A model generated the notes under the pieces. The model saw only the letters and a list, made by a program, of their open reading frames with translations. It ran no database searches and was not told where the DNA came from. Positions 41,400 to 50,159 of a DNA stretch of 63,436 nucleotides are shown here, in pieces. Made by a program: the position numbers and the translations under genes. The DNA comes from UBA4421 sp028228615. GTDB taxonomy: Bacteria; Pseudomonadota; Gammaproteobacteria; Pseudomonadales; Azotimanducaceae. The first letter of the stretch is position 1; each line of letters starts with the position of its first letter. The DNA is taken from assembly GCA_028228615.1 (NCBI GenBank), contig JAOJBS010000012.1, positions 1-63,436 of the forward strand, in the 5' to 3' direction.

Positions 41400-42914
41400 C
41401 TATGTCGTTCTGCGAACTATTCTGCGCTGTAGAATTTCGAAACAAAACTCGGTCAAAATGGCCAATAACGCTGCGGGAATAGCGCCACGTAAAATCATAT
41501 CTGAATCGTTCAGTGACAGTCCTACCACAATGGGTTCTCCCAACCCGCCTGCGCCAATAAATGCAGCCAGTGTCGCGGTACCAATACTGATCACTGCTGC
41601 GGTACGAATACCCGCAAATATGGCTGGCATGGACAAAGGCAGGCGCAAGAAACGTAACTGCTCCCAAGGTGTAAGGCCTAATGCTCTGGAGACTTTTACC
41701 AAAGTAGGATCAACACCCGAAAGCGCCGTTACCGCATTGCGTACAATAGGCAACAACGAATATAAAAACAAAGCGATAATTGCGGGCAGTACCCCTATAC
41801 CAAAAATAGGAATCATTAAGGCGAGCAACGCAAGAGAAGGTACGGTTTGCATTAATCCACAAACATACACCACAGCGTTGGCAAGCCCAATATTGCTATA
41901 GATCAGCAGACTTAAACCTAAGCCCACAATAATGGCGCCGAACAGCGCCACCCCAGTTAACTGAATGTGGCGCAAAAAGTGCCCCCACAGTTCTTGCTGC
42001 CAAGAGACACCACGATATGTGGACTCAGCCAAACCTAACTCTCCTGATCTGCTGGTAACAAATTCATTAGCCACGTCTTGAAAGCTTTTGCCCTGCACTA
42101 CAACTTCAGCGTTTAACGCCTGCATTTGCGTTTCGTCAATAAGATTAGCGAGAGGCGCGAGCGCCAAACGAACATTGGTGGGGAGGTTAGTGCGCGCTAG
42201 AGGCGCTGCGCGATAAGCTGGAAAATAGTTTTGGTTGTCTTTCAATACGCGCAGGTTATAACGCAACAATTCACCATCAGTACTGTAAGCATCAGTGGCC
42301 GCAATAGCGCCGTCGTTGATGGCTTGATAAGCCAAGCCGTGCTCTATGCCCTCTACTTTGTGGGTTAGCCCATACAGCTCAGCGAGACCAGGCCATCCAT
42401 CGCCGCGCTGTAAAAACTCGTGACTGAACGCCAAGGGCAAGTCTGGATATTTTGCTAAATCACCCACTTCAATTAGTTTGAGTTTTTGCGCCTGGGACTC
42501 TCTCACAGCAACAGCGTATGTGTTATTAAAACCGATCTCGCCTAACATTTGTAAATCAAGGGCGCGTAGCTCCGCATTGATTTCTTCTCGACTCGGTTTG
42601 CCGGGCATCTTCAACACAGCCTGACTCAGCGTACCAGTGTACTCAATATAAAAGTCGATCTCGCCATTGCGCAGCGCCTCGTAACATATAAGGGTGCCAC
42701 CCAACCCAAAACGACGCTCAACAGAAAACCCCTGACGCTCAAGCATTTGGGCGGCAATTTCTGATAACAAATAACTTTCGCCGAAATTTTTACTGCCAAT
42801 AACTACCACCGATTCCGAGTTAGCTAACCCAGCTGCAGAATCTGCCGCTATGGCTGGCAAATGTAAGCTTGCACTCAGGACCAGTCCTGCTAGCCATTGA
42901 AATAAGTGTCTCAT
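41400..42914 (-). CDS. ABC importer: substrate-binding protein fused to permease (betaine/choline/ergothioneine type)
   Basis: 504 aa. A signal peptide (residues 1-24, ending AIAAD) is followed by an OsmF/ProX-like binding domain (VIGSKNFGESYLLSEIAAQ, IDFYIEYTGTL) to about residue 290. A permease domain follows with five or six helices and the EAA-like loop ALGLTPWEQLRFLRLPLSMPAI (about residue 425). Fusion in one polypeptide is known for such systems (OpuF-, EgtU-like), in either order. The ligand may be glycine betaine, choline, carnitine or ergothioneine. Its ATG overlaps the ATPase stop as ATGA. Confidence 0.88.
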   Translation of the reverse strand: MRHLFQWLAGLVLSASLHLPAIAADSAAGLANSESVVVIGSKNFGESYLLSEIAAQMLERQGFSVERRFGLGGTLICYEALRNGEIDFYIEYTGTLSQAVLKMPGKPSREEINAELRALDLQMLGEIGFNNTYAVAVRESQAQKLKLIEVGDLAKYPDLPLAFSHEFLQRGDGWPGLAELYGLTHKVEGIEHGLAYQAINDGAIAATDAYSTDGELLRYNLRVLKDNQNYFPAYRAAPLARTNLPTNVRLALAPLANLIDETQMQALNAEVVVQGKSFQDVANEFVTSRSGELGLAESTYRGVSWQQELWGHFLRHIQLTGVALFGAIIVGLGLSLLIYSNIGLANAVVYVCGLMQTVPSLALLALMIPIFGIGVLPAIIALFLYSLLPIVRNAVTALSGVDPTLVKVSRALGLTPWEQLRFLRLPLSMPAIFAGIRTAAVISIGTATLAAFIGAGGLGEPIVVGLSLNDSDMILRGAIPAALLAILTEFCFEILQRRIVRRTT

Positions 42915-43651
42915 GCCAACTGACTCTCTATAAGACGTTCAACATAAGCAGTAGCAGGATTTTGTAAAACATATTCTGGAGTGCCCGCTTGTACCAGCGC
43001 GCCTTTGTCCAATATCAGCAAATAGTCGGCCAAGCGTTTAGCCTCGCGCAGGTCATGGGTGACTAACAGTGTGCTGACCTGATTTTGCTTTTGCACCAAC
43101 TCAAAACGCTCATATAAACCCAGACGCGTAATAGGGTCCACAGCCGAGAATGGCTCGTCTAAAAGCAGCAACTCCGGCTCTAACATCAATGCACGACATA
43201 ACCCTAACCGTTGCTGCTGGCCACCAGAAAGTTCACGTGGAAGTCTAGACGCCACATCCTCGGGCAACTCCATTGCGGCCAATAACGTGTCGAAACGTTG
43301 GTTTATTGCTTGCTCACTCCAGCCTTCAAGCCCTGCAACCAAGGTGACATTTTCTTTCGCGCTCATGTGCGGAAAAAGCCCGGCACCTTGAACGGCATAA
43401 CCAATCTTGCGCCGAAACGGCTCCAGCTCAGCAAGAGGAACCGGCTCACCATTCACGTATACGCTGCCTGCGTCTGGCTTTTCCAGCGCATTAACCATTT
43501 GCAGCAGCGTAGTTTTGCCGCTGCCACTGGTACCCACAATGGCCGTTGTTACACTTCGAGGCAGGCTAACGTTTAAATCAGCAAACACCTGAAGGTCACC
43601 ATAGGCTTTACTAACGCCCTCAAACACCACGCAGTGAGATTGGGCTTCCAT
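42911..43651 (-). CDS. ABC importer ATPase (OpuCA/ProV-like)
   Basis: 246-aa ATP-binding subunit. Walker A GTSGSGKTT (about residue 40), Q-loop YAVQGAGLFPHM, signature LSGGQQQRLGLCRAL, Walker B LLLDEPFSAVD and H-loop VTHDLREA are all present. It lacks the C-terminal CBS domains of osmoregulated ProV/OpuCA. The ATG at 43651 shares one base with the sbcB stop (TGATG), so it is coupled to sbcB. It energises the fused binding-protein/permease encoded four bases downstream. Confidence 0.92.
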   Translation of the reverse strand: MEAQSHCVVFEGVSKAYGDLQVFADLNVSLPRSVTTAIVGTSGSGKTTLLQMVNALEKPDAGSVYVNGEPVPLAELEPFRRKIGYAVQGAGLFPHMSAKENVTLVAGLEGWSEQAINQRFDTLLAAMELPEDVASRLPRELSGGQQQRLGLCRALMLEPELLLLDEPFSAVDPITRLGLYERFELVQKQNQVSTLLVTHDLREAKRLADYLLILDKGALVQAGTPEYVLQNPATAYVERLIESQLA

Positions 43652-45078
43652 CAAGACTGATCAATGCTTAAGGCGTAGCGCTGCTGCAACTGCTGGCCAT
43701 GTTGTTTGAGACTTTCTAACAGGCCATGTTTCTCGGCGGTCAGCTCAGTGGCTTCAAGCTCCACCATGCGCTGATAGAATTTTGGCAGGTTCAGCCAATC
43801 CCCTTCTGATACCAATTTTTCCTGCACAAACTCATACCATTGGCCTTGGTCCTGCTCGGTCATCCACTCTGGGTACGAACGTGCTTTCATGCGTTCGGCT
43901 AATGTTTGCAAGCGCTGGTCGCGAAAATCCATGTCCTGCCATTCGCCTTCTGCAATGGTCTTATGCAAATGATTACAACGGGCTTTATCTTCCTCTTGGA
44001 GAAAGCCATCGTACAGGCCTGCGTCCACATCATTTGCATTGTCAGGAAAACCTTGCAGGTACACGCGGCGCATTTTTTCGGCAATGCCCGGCTGTTTAAG
44101 ACGGCGAGCACGTTCTTTGATTTCGCGCATAGACAAACCTAGGCGCGACATATTTTCTTCGTTGAGTACTTCAATGGGCGCAATAAAGGGGCAACGATTA
44201 ATGCGTATTTCTTTTAACGGCGGTCGCTCGTGGGTACCGCGCGAAAACAATTTGGCGCGAATTTCGTCTTCACTCCAATCAATCAGCGGCTGAATATCGG
44301 CGGCTAGGTCGACCACGATAATTGAATTGCCGTTGGTTGGGTGCCTGCTTAACGACATAATCGGCGCAACCCCATAACGCTGGCGTGGATACATGGCGCT
44401 GACATGCAAACATAATCTAGCGCCATAGGGTTCAAGCACCTTGCGCACTTGTTTCTTATTGCGCAGACCAAAGTAGTGATCAAACAATTTGGGCTGGTGG
44501 GTTTTAATCAACTTGGCCATACCCACTGTGGCATGCACATCTGACATGGCGTCGTGGGCTTTGCCATGATCTATACCATTGGCTTTGGTCAGCTCTTCCA
44601 GCTTATAAACAGGTAGGCCTTCTTCGCTCTGCGGCCAGTTAATACCTTCCTGGCGCAATGCACCGGTAGCGCGAACTAGATCAATAAGGTCCCACCTAGA
44701 ATTGCCGTTCTGCCACTCCCTTGCATAAGGGTCCATTAGGTTGCGGTAAAGGCCGTAACGCATAAACTCATCGTCAAAGCGCAGGCTGTTATAACCCAGC
44801 GCGCAAGTACCCGGCACAGAGAACAACTGATTGATTTTTGCCAGTGCTTCGCTTTCCTTTATACCCTCTTGAGCCAATAGCTCAGGGGTAATACCGGTGA
44901 CTAAAGTGGCGTCAGGATTAGGCAAAACATCATCTGGCAGCTTCACATAGGTACAGTACTCATCGCCAATAGGATTGAGATCTGCATCGGTACGAAAACC
45001 GGCAAACTGCACAATACGATCCCATTTAGGATTTGTACCTGTGGTTTCCAAGTCGTACCAATAGAAACTATCTGCCAT
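43651..45078 (-). CDS. sbcB: exodeoxyribonuclease I
   Basis: 475-aa 3'-5' single-strand DNA exonuclease of the DEDDh class. Exo I is YWYDLETTGTNPKWD (about residue 6), Exo II is in CALGYNSLRFDDEF, and Exo III is HDAMSDVHATVGMA (about residue 183). The SH3-like and C-terminal helical parts continue normally (VDLAADIQPLIDW, GWPSDNAND-like QGFPDNANDVDAGLYDGF). Length equals the E. coli enzyme. It acts in recombination and mismatch repair. It is divergent from the DASS transporter with only 20 bp between starts, so the promoters overlap. Confidence 0.95.
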   Translation of the reverse strand: MADSFYWYDLETTGTNPKWDRIVQFAGFRTDADLNPIGDEYCTYVKLPDDVLPNPDATLVTGITPELLAQEGIKESEALAKINQLFSVPGTCALGYNSLRFDDEFMRYGLYRNLMDPYAREWQNGNSRWDLIDLVRATGALRQEGINWPQSEEGLPVYKLEELTKANGIDHGKAHDAMSDVHATVGMAKLIKTHQPKLFDHYFGLRNKKQVRKVLEPYGARLCLHVSAMYPRQRYGVAPIMSLSRHPTNGNSIIVVDLAADIQPLIDWSEDEIRAKLFSRGTHERPPLKEIRINRCPFIAPIEVLNEENMSRLGLSMREIKERARRLKQPGIAEKMRRVYLQGFPDNANDVDAGLYDGFLQEEDKARCNHLHKTIAEGEWQDMDFRDQRLQTLAERMKARSYPEWMTEQDQGQWYEFVQEKLVSEGDWLNLPKFYQRMVELEATELTAEKHGLLESLKQHGQQLQQRYALSIDQS

Positions 45079-45098
45079 GTCAGTTACCCTCGCCGTGA

Positions 45099-46505
45099 AT
45101 GAAACAACGATACCCTAATATTAAAACCTTAGCCCTTCCAAGTGGACCCGCTTTTGCGCTTTTTGCCGGTCTTTTAATGTGGTCTTCTACCGGCAACATG
45201 GAAGCAGCCATCACCTTGGGCGTCACATTCTGGGTGGTCGTCTGGTGGATTTTCGAGCCTATTCCTATCCCCGCAACCTCTCTGTTGCCCATGGCCCTTT
45301 TGCCCATGCTTGGCGTGCTCAGCGCGAAAGAACTAGGCGCCGCCTACGGCAGCCCCCTCGTCTTGTTGATGATGGGCGGCTTCCTACTGGCAACCGCACT
45401 GGAGCGCAGTGGCGCGCACAGGCGCATTGCCCTATATATGGTGCGCCTATTTGGCGGCAACAGCTCTCGCAGATTGGTCTTTGGGTTTATGCTGGCCAGC
45501 GCCTTTTTGAGCATGTGGATATCTAATACGTCCACGACACTTATGTTGTTGCCCGTTGCTCTAGCGGTGCTGGAGAAATCTGAAGACAACGATTTGGCCG
45601 CACCACTGCTTTTGGGCATTGCTTATGCTGCCAGCATTGGCGGTATTGCAACGCCCATTGGCACGCCGCCTAACCTAGTGTTTATGGGCGTTTACACAGA
45701 AATCATGGGCGCACCGATCTCATTCGGACAGTGGATGATGTGGGCGCTACCCATCGCGTTGGTATTGCTGCCTATTGCTGCGTTTTGGATCACTAGAAAC
45801 ATTGATCATGAGGGCCAAATTGAACTGCCGGAAGTGGGCAACTGGACCACCTCTGAGCGCAGGGTTCTGACGGTTTTTGTCATAACCGCGCTACTTTGGG
45901 TAACCCGAACCGGGCCGTTCGGAGGCTGGAGTAGCTGGCTCAAGGTACCTTATACCAACGACGCCATAGTCGCGTTTTTGGCCGTGATAGCGCTATTTGT
46001 AATTCCCAGTGGCGAAAAAACCGCCGATGGCACGCCTATTCGCCTCATGGATTGGGAAACCGCAGAAAAAATACCTTGGGGCATGTTATTGCTGTTTGGC
46101 GCGGGTATTACCATTGCCACAGCGTTTACCAACTCAGGCTTGAGCACCAGCATAGGTGCGAGCTTGGAGCAGTTATCAAACTTGCCAATTTTGCTGATGA
46201 TTGGGGTTTTGTGCCTTGCCGTGACCTTTCTAACCGAAGTCACCAGCAACACCGCCACCACTACATTATTGATGCCCATTTTGGGCGCAGCAGCAGTGGG
46301 CGCGAGTATTGATCCGATACTCTTTATGATTCCTGCAGCAATGAGTGCTTCCTGCGCCTTCATGCTGCCCGTGGCTACACCACCCAATGTGGTGACCTTT
46401 GCTACAGGCAAATTCTCAATTCAAACTATGGTTCGTGAAGGCGTCGCAATGAACCTCTTCGGCGTGATTGTTATTAGCTTGGGCTGCTATCTTTTGCTCA
46501 CCTGA
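45099..46505 (+). CDS. DASS-family (SLC13) anion:sodium symporter
   Basis: 468-aa transporter with 11-12 hydrophobic helices. The two SNT-type motifs of the family are present: WISNTSTTLMLLPVALAVL (about residue 146) and TEVTSNTATTTLLMPIL (about residue 382). The first is followed by GGIATPIGTPPN and the second by PVATPPN. It probably imports C4-dicarboxylates or sulfate with sodium. The ATG at 45099 is only 20 bp from the sbcB start. The last 90 bases overlap the 3' end of the convergent aminopeptidase gene. Confidence 0.92.
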   Translation: MKQRYPNIKTLALPSGPAFALFAGLLMWSSTGNMEAAITLGVTFWVVVWWIFEPIPIPATSLLPMALLPMLGVLSAKELGAAYGSPLVLLMMGGFLLATALERSGAHRRIALYMVRLFGGNSSRRLVFGFMLASAFLSMWISNTSTTLMLLPVALAVLEKSEDNDLAAPLLLGIAYAASIGGIATPIGTPPNLVFMGVYTEIMGAPISFGQWMMWALPIALVLLPIAAFWITRNIDHEGQIELPEVGNWTTSERRVLTVFVITALLWVTRTGPFGGWSSWLKVPYTNDAIVAFLAVIALFVIPSGEKTADGTPIRLMDWETAEKIPWGMLLLFGAGITIATAFTNSGLSTSIGASLEQLSNLPILLMIGVLCLAVTFLTEVTSNTATTTLLMPILGAAAVGASIDPILFMIPAAMSASCAFMLPVATPPNVVTFATGKFSIQTMVREGVAMNLFGVIVISLGCYLLLT

Positions 46506-47663
46506 GCGGTCATCTGAGTACTCGCCTGACTGCTCACTTAAGTGCCGACCTGAGCCCTTGCTGAATTCTGCATCTATTGCAGAGCCTGCTTGAACCAACT
46601 GAGCCAGTTTAAAGGCGCGCTCCGTCTCGGATAACTCAGCCAGAGCGGCAACTTGATTATAAAACTCGGACCAATCCTGTTGCACTTGCCTGAAGAGCTG
46701 CGCAAATGCAGGGAAGAAATCCTCGTAAGTGCCTAGCGAAACGAGAAATGCATTATTGAAGCGGTTGCTCATTAAATTGTCGTATCTACCGCCGCCGAGG
46801 GCTGCCCTATTTTTTTGGTAACAGCTTTCTATCTGCGCAAGGTACTTCTGCCGCTGAGCGAGAATCTGCGCTGTATTTTCTTCTTGGCTTGCACCACCCG
46901 CGTAAATTTTTTCTAAATCGGCTTTAGCCTGCAAAGCAAACGCTTTAAATATCTGCCACTGCGCCTGTTGCTCAAGCCAATTGGCGTAGGCATCAGATTC
47001 CACCGCGCCTGCGCTTTGCGACCATTCCCAAGCACCTTGCCTGCCCACAAAACTTGCAAAGCTCTCATTGAAGGCCGTGCTCCCTGGCACCCAGACTTTG
47101 CTGTGCGCCAATTCATGAAACAACAACTGTGCTAATGACAGGGGTTGATAGTCGATAAAACTGCTGAGCAACGGGTCGTTGAACCACCCCAGCGTTGAGT
47201 AGGCGGAAACACCGCCCACGTAAGTTTCAAAGCCCATATGCTGATATTTATCCGCAAAGGCTAGGGCATCCTCTTGAGCGTAATAGCCTCTATAGGGCGC
47301 GCAACCTGCCACCGGGTAACACCAAGTCTCTCCGTGCAGATCCAGTGGTTTTGCTGCAAAAACATTCCAAACCACATAATCACCCTGCAACTGCACATAG
47401 CGCTGATACTTGCCATCTGCGTCAAGCAACAGTTGGGTTTCTGCATGCTGCAATATTTTTTGCGTCAAAATCAGCTGCTGGCGAAGCGGATCTGGCGTTT
47501 TAGGATCATTCAGCAACTCACTCACCGGCTGGCTGCCTAACATAATGCCTAAATGCCCGGTTACCGCTTGATTGTAAAAGGCAATATGCTCGCAGCCTGA
47601 CAGAAGGCAAAGATACAGGGCCAGAATAGATATTTTGACCTGCCGCACTAGTTGCCGCCCCAC
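46416..47663 (-). CDS. putative zinc aminopeptidase lipoprotein (COG4324-type)
   Basis: 415 aa. The lipobox LCLLSGC (about residue 24) suggests an outer- or inner-membrane-anchored lipoprotein facing the periplasm. A zinc-binding HELAH (about residue 186) with downstream Glu in NESFASFVG forms a gluzincin-like site, and GGVSAYSTLGWFNDPLLSSF is a hallmark of this predicted aminopeptidase family. The last ~45 residues are hydrophilic, charged and family-unlike. They lie in the 90-bp stretch that overlaps the DASS gene and beyond, as if an ancestral stop codon had been lost. Confidence 0.85.
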   Translation of the reverse strand: MGRQLVRQVKISILALYLCLLSGCEHIAFYNQAVTGHLGIMLGSQPVSELLNDPKTPDPLRQQLILTQKILQHAETQLLLDADGKYQRYVQLQGDYVVWNVFAAKPLDLHGETWCYPVAGCAPYRGYYAQEDALAFADKYQHMGFETYVGGVSAYSTLGWFNDPLLSSFIDYQPLSLAQLLFHELAHSKVWVPGSTAFNESFASFVGRQGAWEWSQSAGAVESDAYANWLEQQAQWQIFKAFALQAKADLEKIYAGGASQEENTAQILAQRQKYLAQIESCYQKNRAALGGGRYDNLMSNRFNNAFLVSLGTYEDFFPAFAQLFRQVQQDWSEFYNQVAALAELSETERAFKLAQLVQAGSAIDAEFSKGSGRHLSEQSGEYSDDRSGEQKIAAQANNNHAEEVHCDAFTNHSLN

Positions 47664-47711
47664 TCCGAGAGTGCCACCATACCCACCCCGGCAAATTCAA
47701 AGAGTTCGTTC

Positions 47712-48593
47712 ATGCATTTTCTCAAAGCTATTTTGGCCTTTATCGGCATTTTGATTGCGACAGTTAGTGTGTGTGTTGTCCTGAGCTGGTGGGCGATTAA
47801 AATGACTTGGGTAAAAGGCCCAGCTAGATCAGAGCACCTGCGCAAGATGGATAAGATCATCATTTGGTGGACTAAATCAAATCGCTGGACCTTCAACAAG
47901 CTAGGTTTGGTCAACGTAAATATTACTTGGCAAGACCGAGAACAAATTTCTCCCGACAATTGGTACCTCGTGGTCTGCAACCACCAAACTTGGACCGATA
48001 TATTATTGCTGCAAACCTACCTATTAGACGATCTGCCGCCGCTGAAATTTTTCACTAAAGCACAACTGATCTGGATTCCTTTCGTAGGTATCGCCATGTA
48101 TGCGCTGGGCTTCCCTTACGTTAAACGCGTAACCAAGGCACAGATAAAGAAAAACCCTGAACTGCGTCATGCAGACAGAGACAATGTTCTGATGGCCTGC
48201 GAGCGCTTTAACAATCACCCCACCAGTGTTCTCAACTTTGTCGAGGGCACTCGTTTCACTGAGGAAAAACATGCGCGGCAGAACAGTGAATACAATAACT
48301 TACTGCGACCTAAGGCCGGTGGCATTGAGTACGTGCTGCAAGGTATGGATAAAAGCCTACATCGGCTGGTAGAGGTGACTATTGTTTACCCAGATGAGGT
48401 ACCTACCTTCATGGATTTTCTTCAGGGTAAGTGCCAGCGGGTGAACTTTGACATCAGACACCATGAGATTCCAAATTGGTCTTCAGCGGAGGAGACCACT
48501 GAGCGCAAAACTGAGATTGTGCAATGGGTGAAAAAACTCTGGCTTGACAAAGATCAGCGCATTACGGCAATTAAAAGCCAAATATCAAACTGA
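47712..48593 (+). CDS. acyltransferase, YihG/PlsC-like
   Basis: 293-aa membrane-associated acyltransferase. An N-terminal helix (LKAILAFIGILIATVSVCVVL) is followed by the catalytic HX4D in NHQTWTDIL (about residue 100) and the glycerol-phosphate-binding FVEGTRFT (about residue 185). The family is 1-acyl-glycerol-3-phosphate acyltransferase-like; YihG members use particular acyl groups. I start it at the ATG at 47712, in front of the membrane helix; the open frame starts earlier but overlaps the divergent lipoprotein start. Likely acts at the inner membrane in phospholipid synthesis. Confidence 0.88.
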   Translation: MHFLKAILAFIGILIATVSVCVVLSWWAIKMTWVKGPARSEHLRKMDKIIIWWTKSNRWTFNKLGLVNVNITWQDREQISPDNWYLVVCNHQTWTDILLLQTYLLDDLPPLKFFTKAQLIWIPFVGIAMYALGFPYVKRVTKAQIKKNPELRHADRDNVLMACERFNNHPTSVLNFVEGTRFTEEKHARQNSEYNNLLRPKAGGIEYVLQGMDKSLHRLVEVTIVYPDEVPTFMDFLQGKCQRVNFDIRHHEIPNWSSAEETTERKTEIVQWVKKLWLDKDQRITAIKSQISN

Positions 48594-48601
48594 TAATCCG
48601 G

Positions 48602-49357
48602 CTATTGAGCACCAGCTGGTAAGCCATTTGCTTCAACTTGTTGCCGCACGTTAGCCAAAGCTTTTTCTAGCGCCACCAAGCGTTTGTTTACCGCTAATCT
48701 ATTCGCGTCCATGGCCCGCACTGCCTCGCTATTGTCTTTCACTTGCACACCTAAACCAGAGTTCAGGCTGGCAACAGACTGAGCAGCAATATTGGTTTTA
48801 TCAGTGAGCTCCCGCTGGGCCCTGAGCATCTGTTGTACCTGCAACTCAAGGCTGGTCAATTGATCAACCACGGTTTGCTGGTCTGCCAAAGCTTCGTCGT
48901 GCTGGCTACTTGCCGCTTTTAGGTCTCTACTAGTGGCTTGAATAGCCTTCATGGCTTTATCCAATTTGGCGACTTTAGTTTGATTTTCTTTGATCCAGTC
49001 GCGATTACGTTCATTAGCAATTGACCATAATTTGCGAATTTCAGATTCCCATAAATTAATCTGCTGTTTTGTGTCTTGGCCACCTTGGCTTAGGGCATTG
49101 TCTGTTGCAGATAATCGCTCCTCCAGCTTGATCAGGCGATTATCCGCGTTCTTTAACTCAGTTTCAGTGGCTACAAGTAGCTGTTGTTGATTAGCAATAA
49201 ACCAGCCCGCGCCCAATAGCCCTGCCACCAGCAACGCCAAAATAGAGGTATTAACTAGACCACGCCCAGAATTACCGCTTTGCGCACGGCGATTGCTGCT
49301 CGGACGGTAATTGCCCCCTGCTTCAGTAGACAGCGGATCTTCTGGCATATCACTCAT
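48602..49357 (-). CDS. single-pass membrane protein with long coiled coil, unknown
   Basis: 251-aa protein. A polar, Ser/Asn/Arg-rich cytoplasmic head (residues 1-35), one transmembrane helix (about residues 37-55, TSILALLVAGLLGAGWFIA) and a long helical periplasmic part with heptad-like leucines (ATETELKNADNRLIKLEERL and onwards) are visible. There is no enzymatic motif. The layout recalls cell-division or envelope spacers, but no family was recognised. It converges with the acyltransferase, 8 bp apart. Confidence 0.75.
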   Translation of the reverse strand: MSDMPEDPLSTEAGGNYRPSSNRRAQSGNSGRGLVNTSILALLVAGLLGAGWFIANQQQLLVATETELKNADNRLIKLEERLSATDNALSQGGQDTKQQINLWESEIRKLWSIANERNRDWIKENQTKVAKLDKAMKAIQATSRDLKAASSQHDEALADQQTVVDQLTSLELQVQQMLRAQRELTDKTNIAAQSVASLNSGLGVQVKDNSEAVRAMDANRLAVNKRLVALEKALANVRQQVEANGLPAGAQ

Positions 49358-49926
49358 AAAAATCTCACGTTGGAATTACCGCAGAGTATAAAAACTAATA
49401 CGGCAAAAGGAAGGATTTCTCGCTACTTTTTACCTTTTCTGCGAGCAGTACTTTTCTAATTGCATTATTTCGCCCTTGCACCGGAACTCAGCGCGGACGC
49501 TCTGCAGAAATATCGCAAGGGTCTGCGAGATATTCAGACAAGCGCAGATGGTCAAAATGGCGTCCATTGCAGAAAAATCATGTTCGTAATTCGCCACCGC
49601 AAAAATAATGACCACTGCCATTACCGAGTGGAAATGAATACGAATTCTGATTGGTTTACTCCCTCCTTAAACTTACTTCAAGCCCCTTTTGCCAAGCCAA
49701 ATGCCTCACAAGATAAACGGTTGTACTACCGCTGACCTCAAAAAACCGTTGCTTTGTACAGCTAAAAGAACCTTTTGTCTGATAAATAGGTCCATTCAAC
49801 AATCTGCGAAGCCTCTCGCTTCAAATACTCGTAATCTTTAGGTTCGTGAATCAAAACCTCAAAAATTAGGCTTTGGATCCACTGGATCAATTTAAAAATA
49901 GTCGGAAAATTATCAAGGAGACTGAA
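49358..49926. other. intergenic region upstream of the hvf operon
   Basis: 569 bp. Short frames on both strands lack start signals and family resemblance, so no gene is called. The 3' part must contain the hvfA promoter and a 5' UTR; I do not see a convincing sigma70 or known metal-regulator box. Confidence 0.55.
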
Positions 49927-50151
49927 ATGTCTAACAAATTAGTTAAATCACCTTTATCTATCGCCGTAAGCGCAGCACTGAGTGTTTCAGTTGCATGCAT
50001 CCCTTCAGTCAATGCTGACCAAAACCCATTTGCCATGAAAGAATTGAACTCTGGCTACATGCAATTTGCCGAAGGTAAGTGTGGCGAAGGCAAGTGCGGT
50101 GAGTCTAAAGCCAAAGAAGGTAAGTGTGGCGAAGGCAAGTGCGGTAGCTAG
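49927..50151 (+). CDS. hvfA: HvfA-like RiPP metallophore precursor
   Basis: 74-aa precursor. Residues 1 to about 31 form a Sec-type signal peptide (KLVKSPLSIAVSAALSVSVA, cleavage near SVNAD), a short leader (NPFAMKELNSGYMQFA) follows, then the core: EGKCG EGKCG, a Cys-free ESKAK spacer, EGKCG EGKCG, and a final Ser. EGKCG motifs are the sites that the MNIO enzyme HvfB converts to oxazolone/thioamide in the HvfA family; the product binds copper. The core DNA is a perfect 30-bp duplication (50071-50100 and 50116-50145). The ATG has AAGGAG six bases upstream. Confidence 0.93.
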   Translation: MSNKLVKSPLSIAVSAALSVSVACIPSVNADQNPFAMKELNSGYMQFAEGKCGEGKCGESKAKEGKCGEGKCGS

Positions 50152-50159
50152 TACCGACC

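Noticed and set aside
49460..49735. A 91-codon plus-strand frame and a shorter minus-strand frame in the gap before hvfA
   Set aside because: Composition looks non-coding, the frames overlap each other and neither has a start signal or family resemblance.
49927..50151. Metallothionein or a simple Cys-rich low-complexity protein
   Set aside because: Exact EGKCG spacing, the signal peptide and the adjacent DUF692-DUF2063-DoxX genes fit an HvfA precursor much better.
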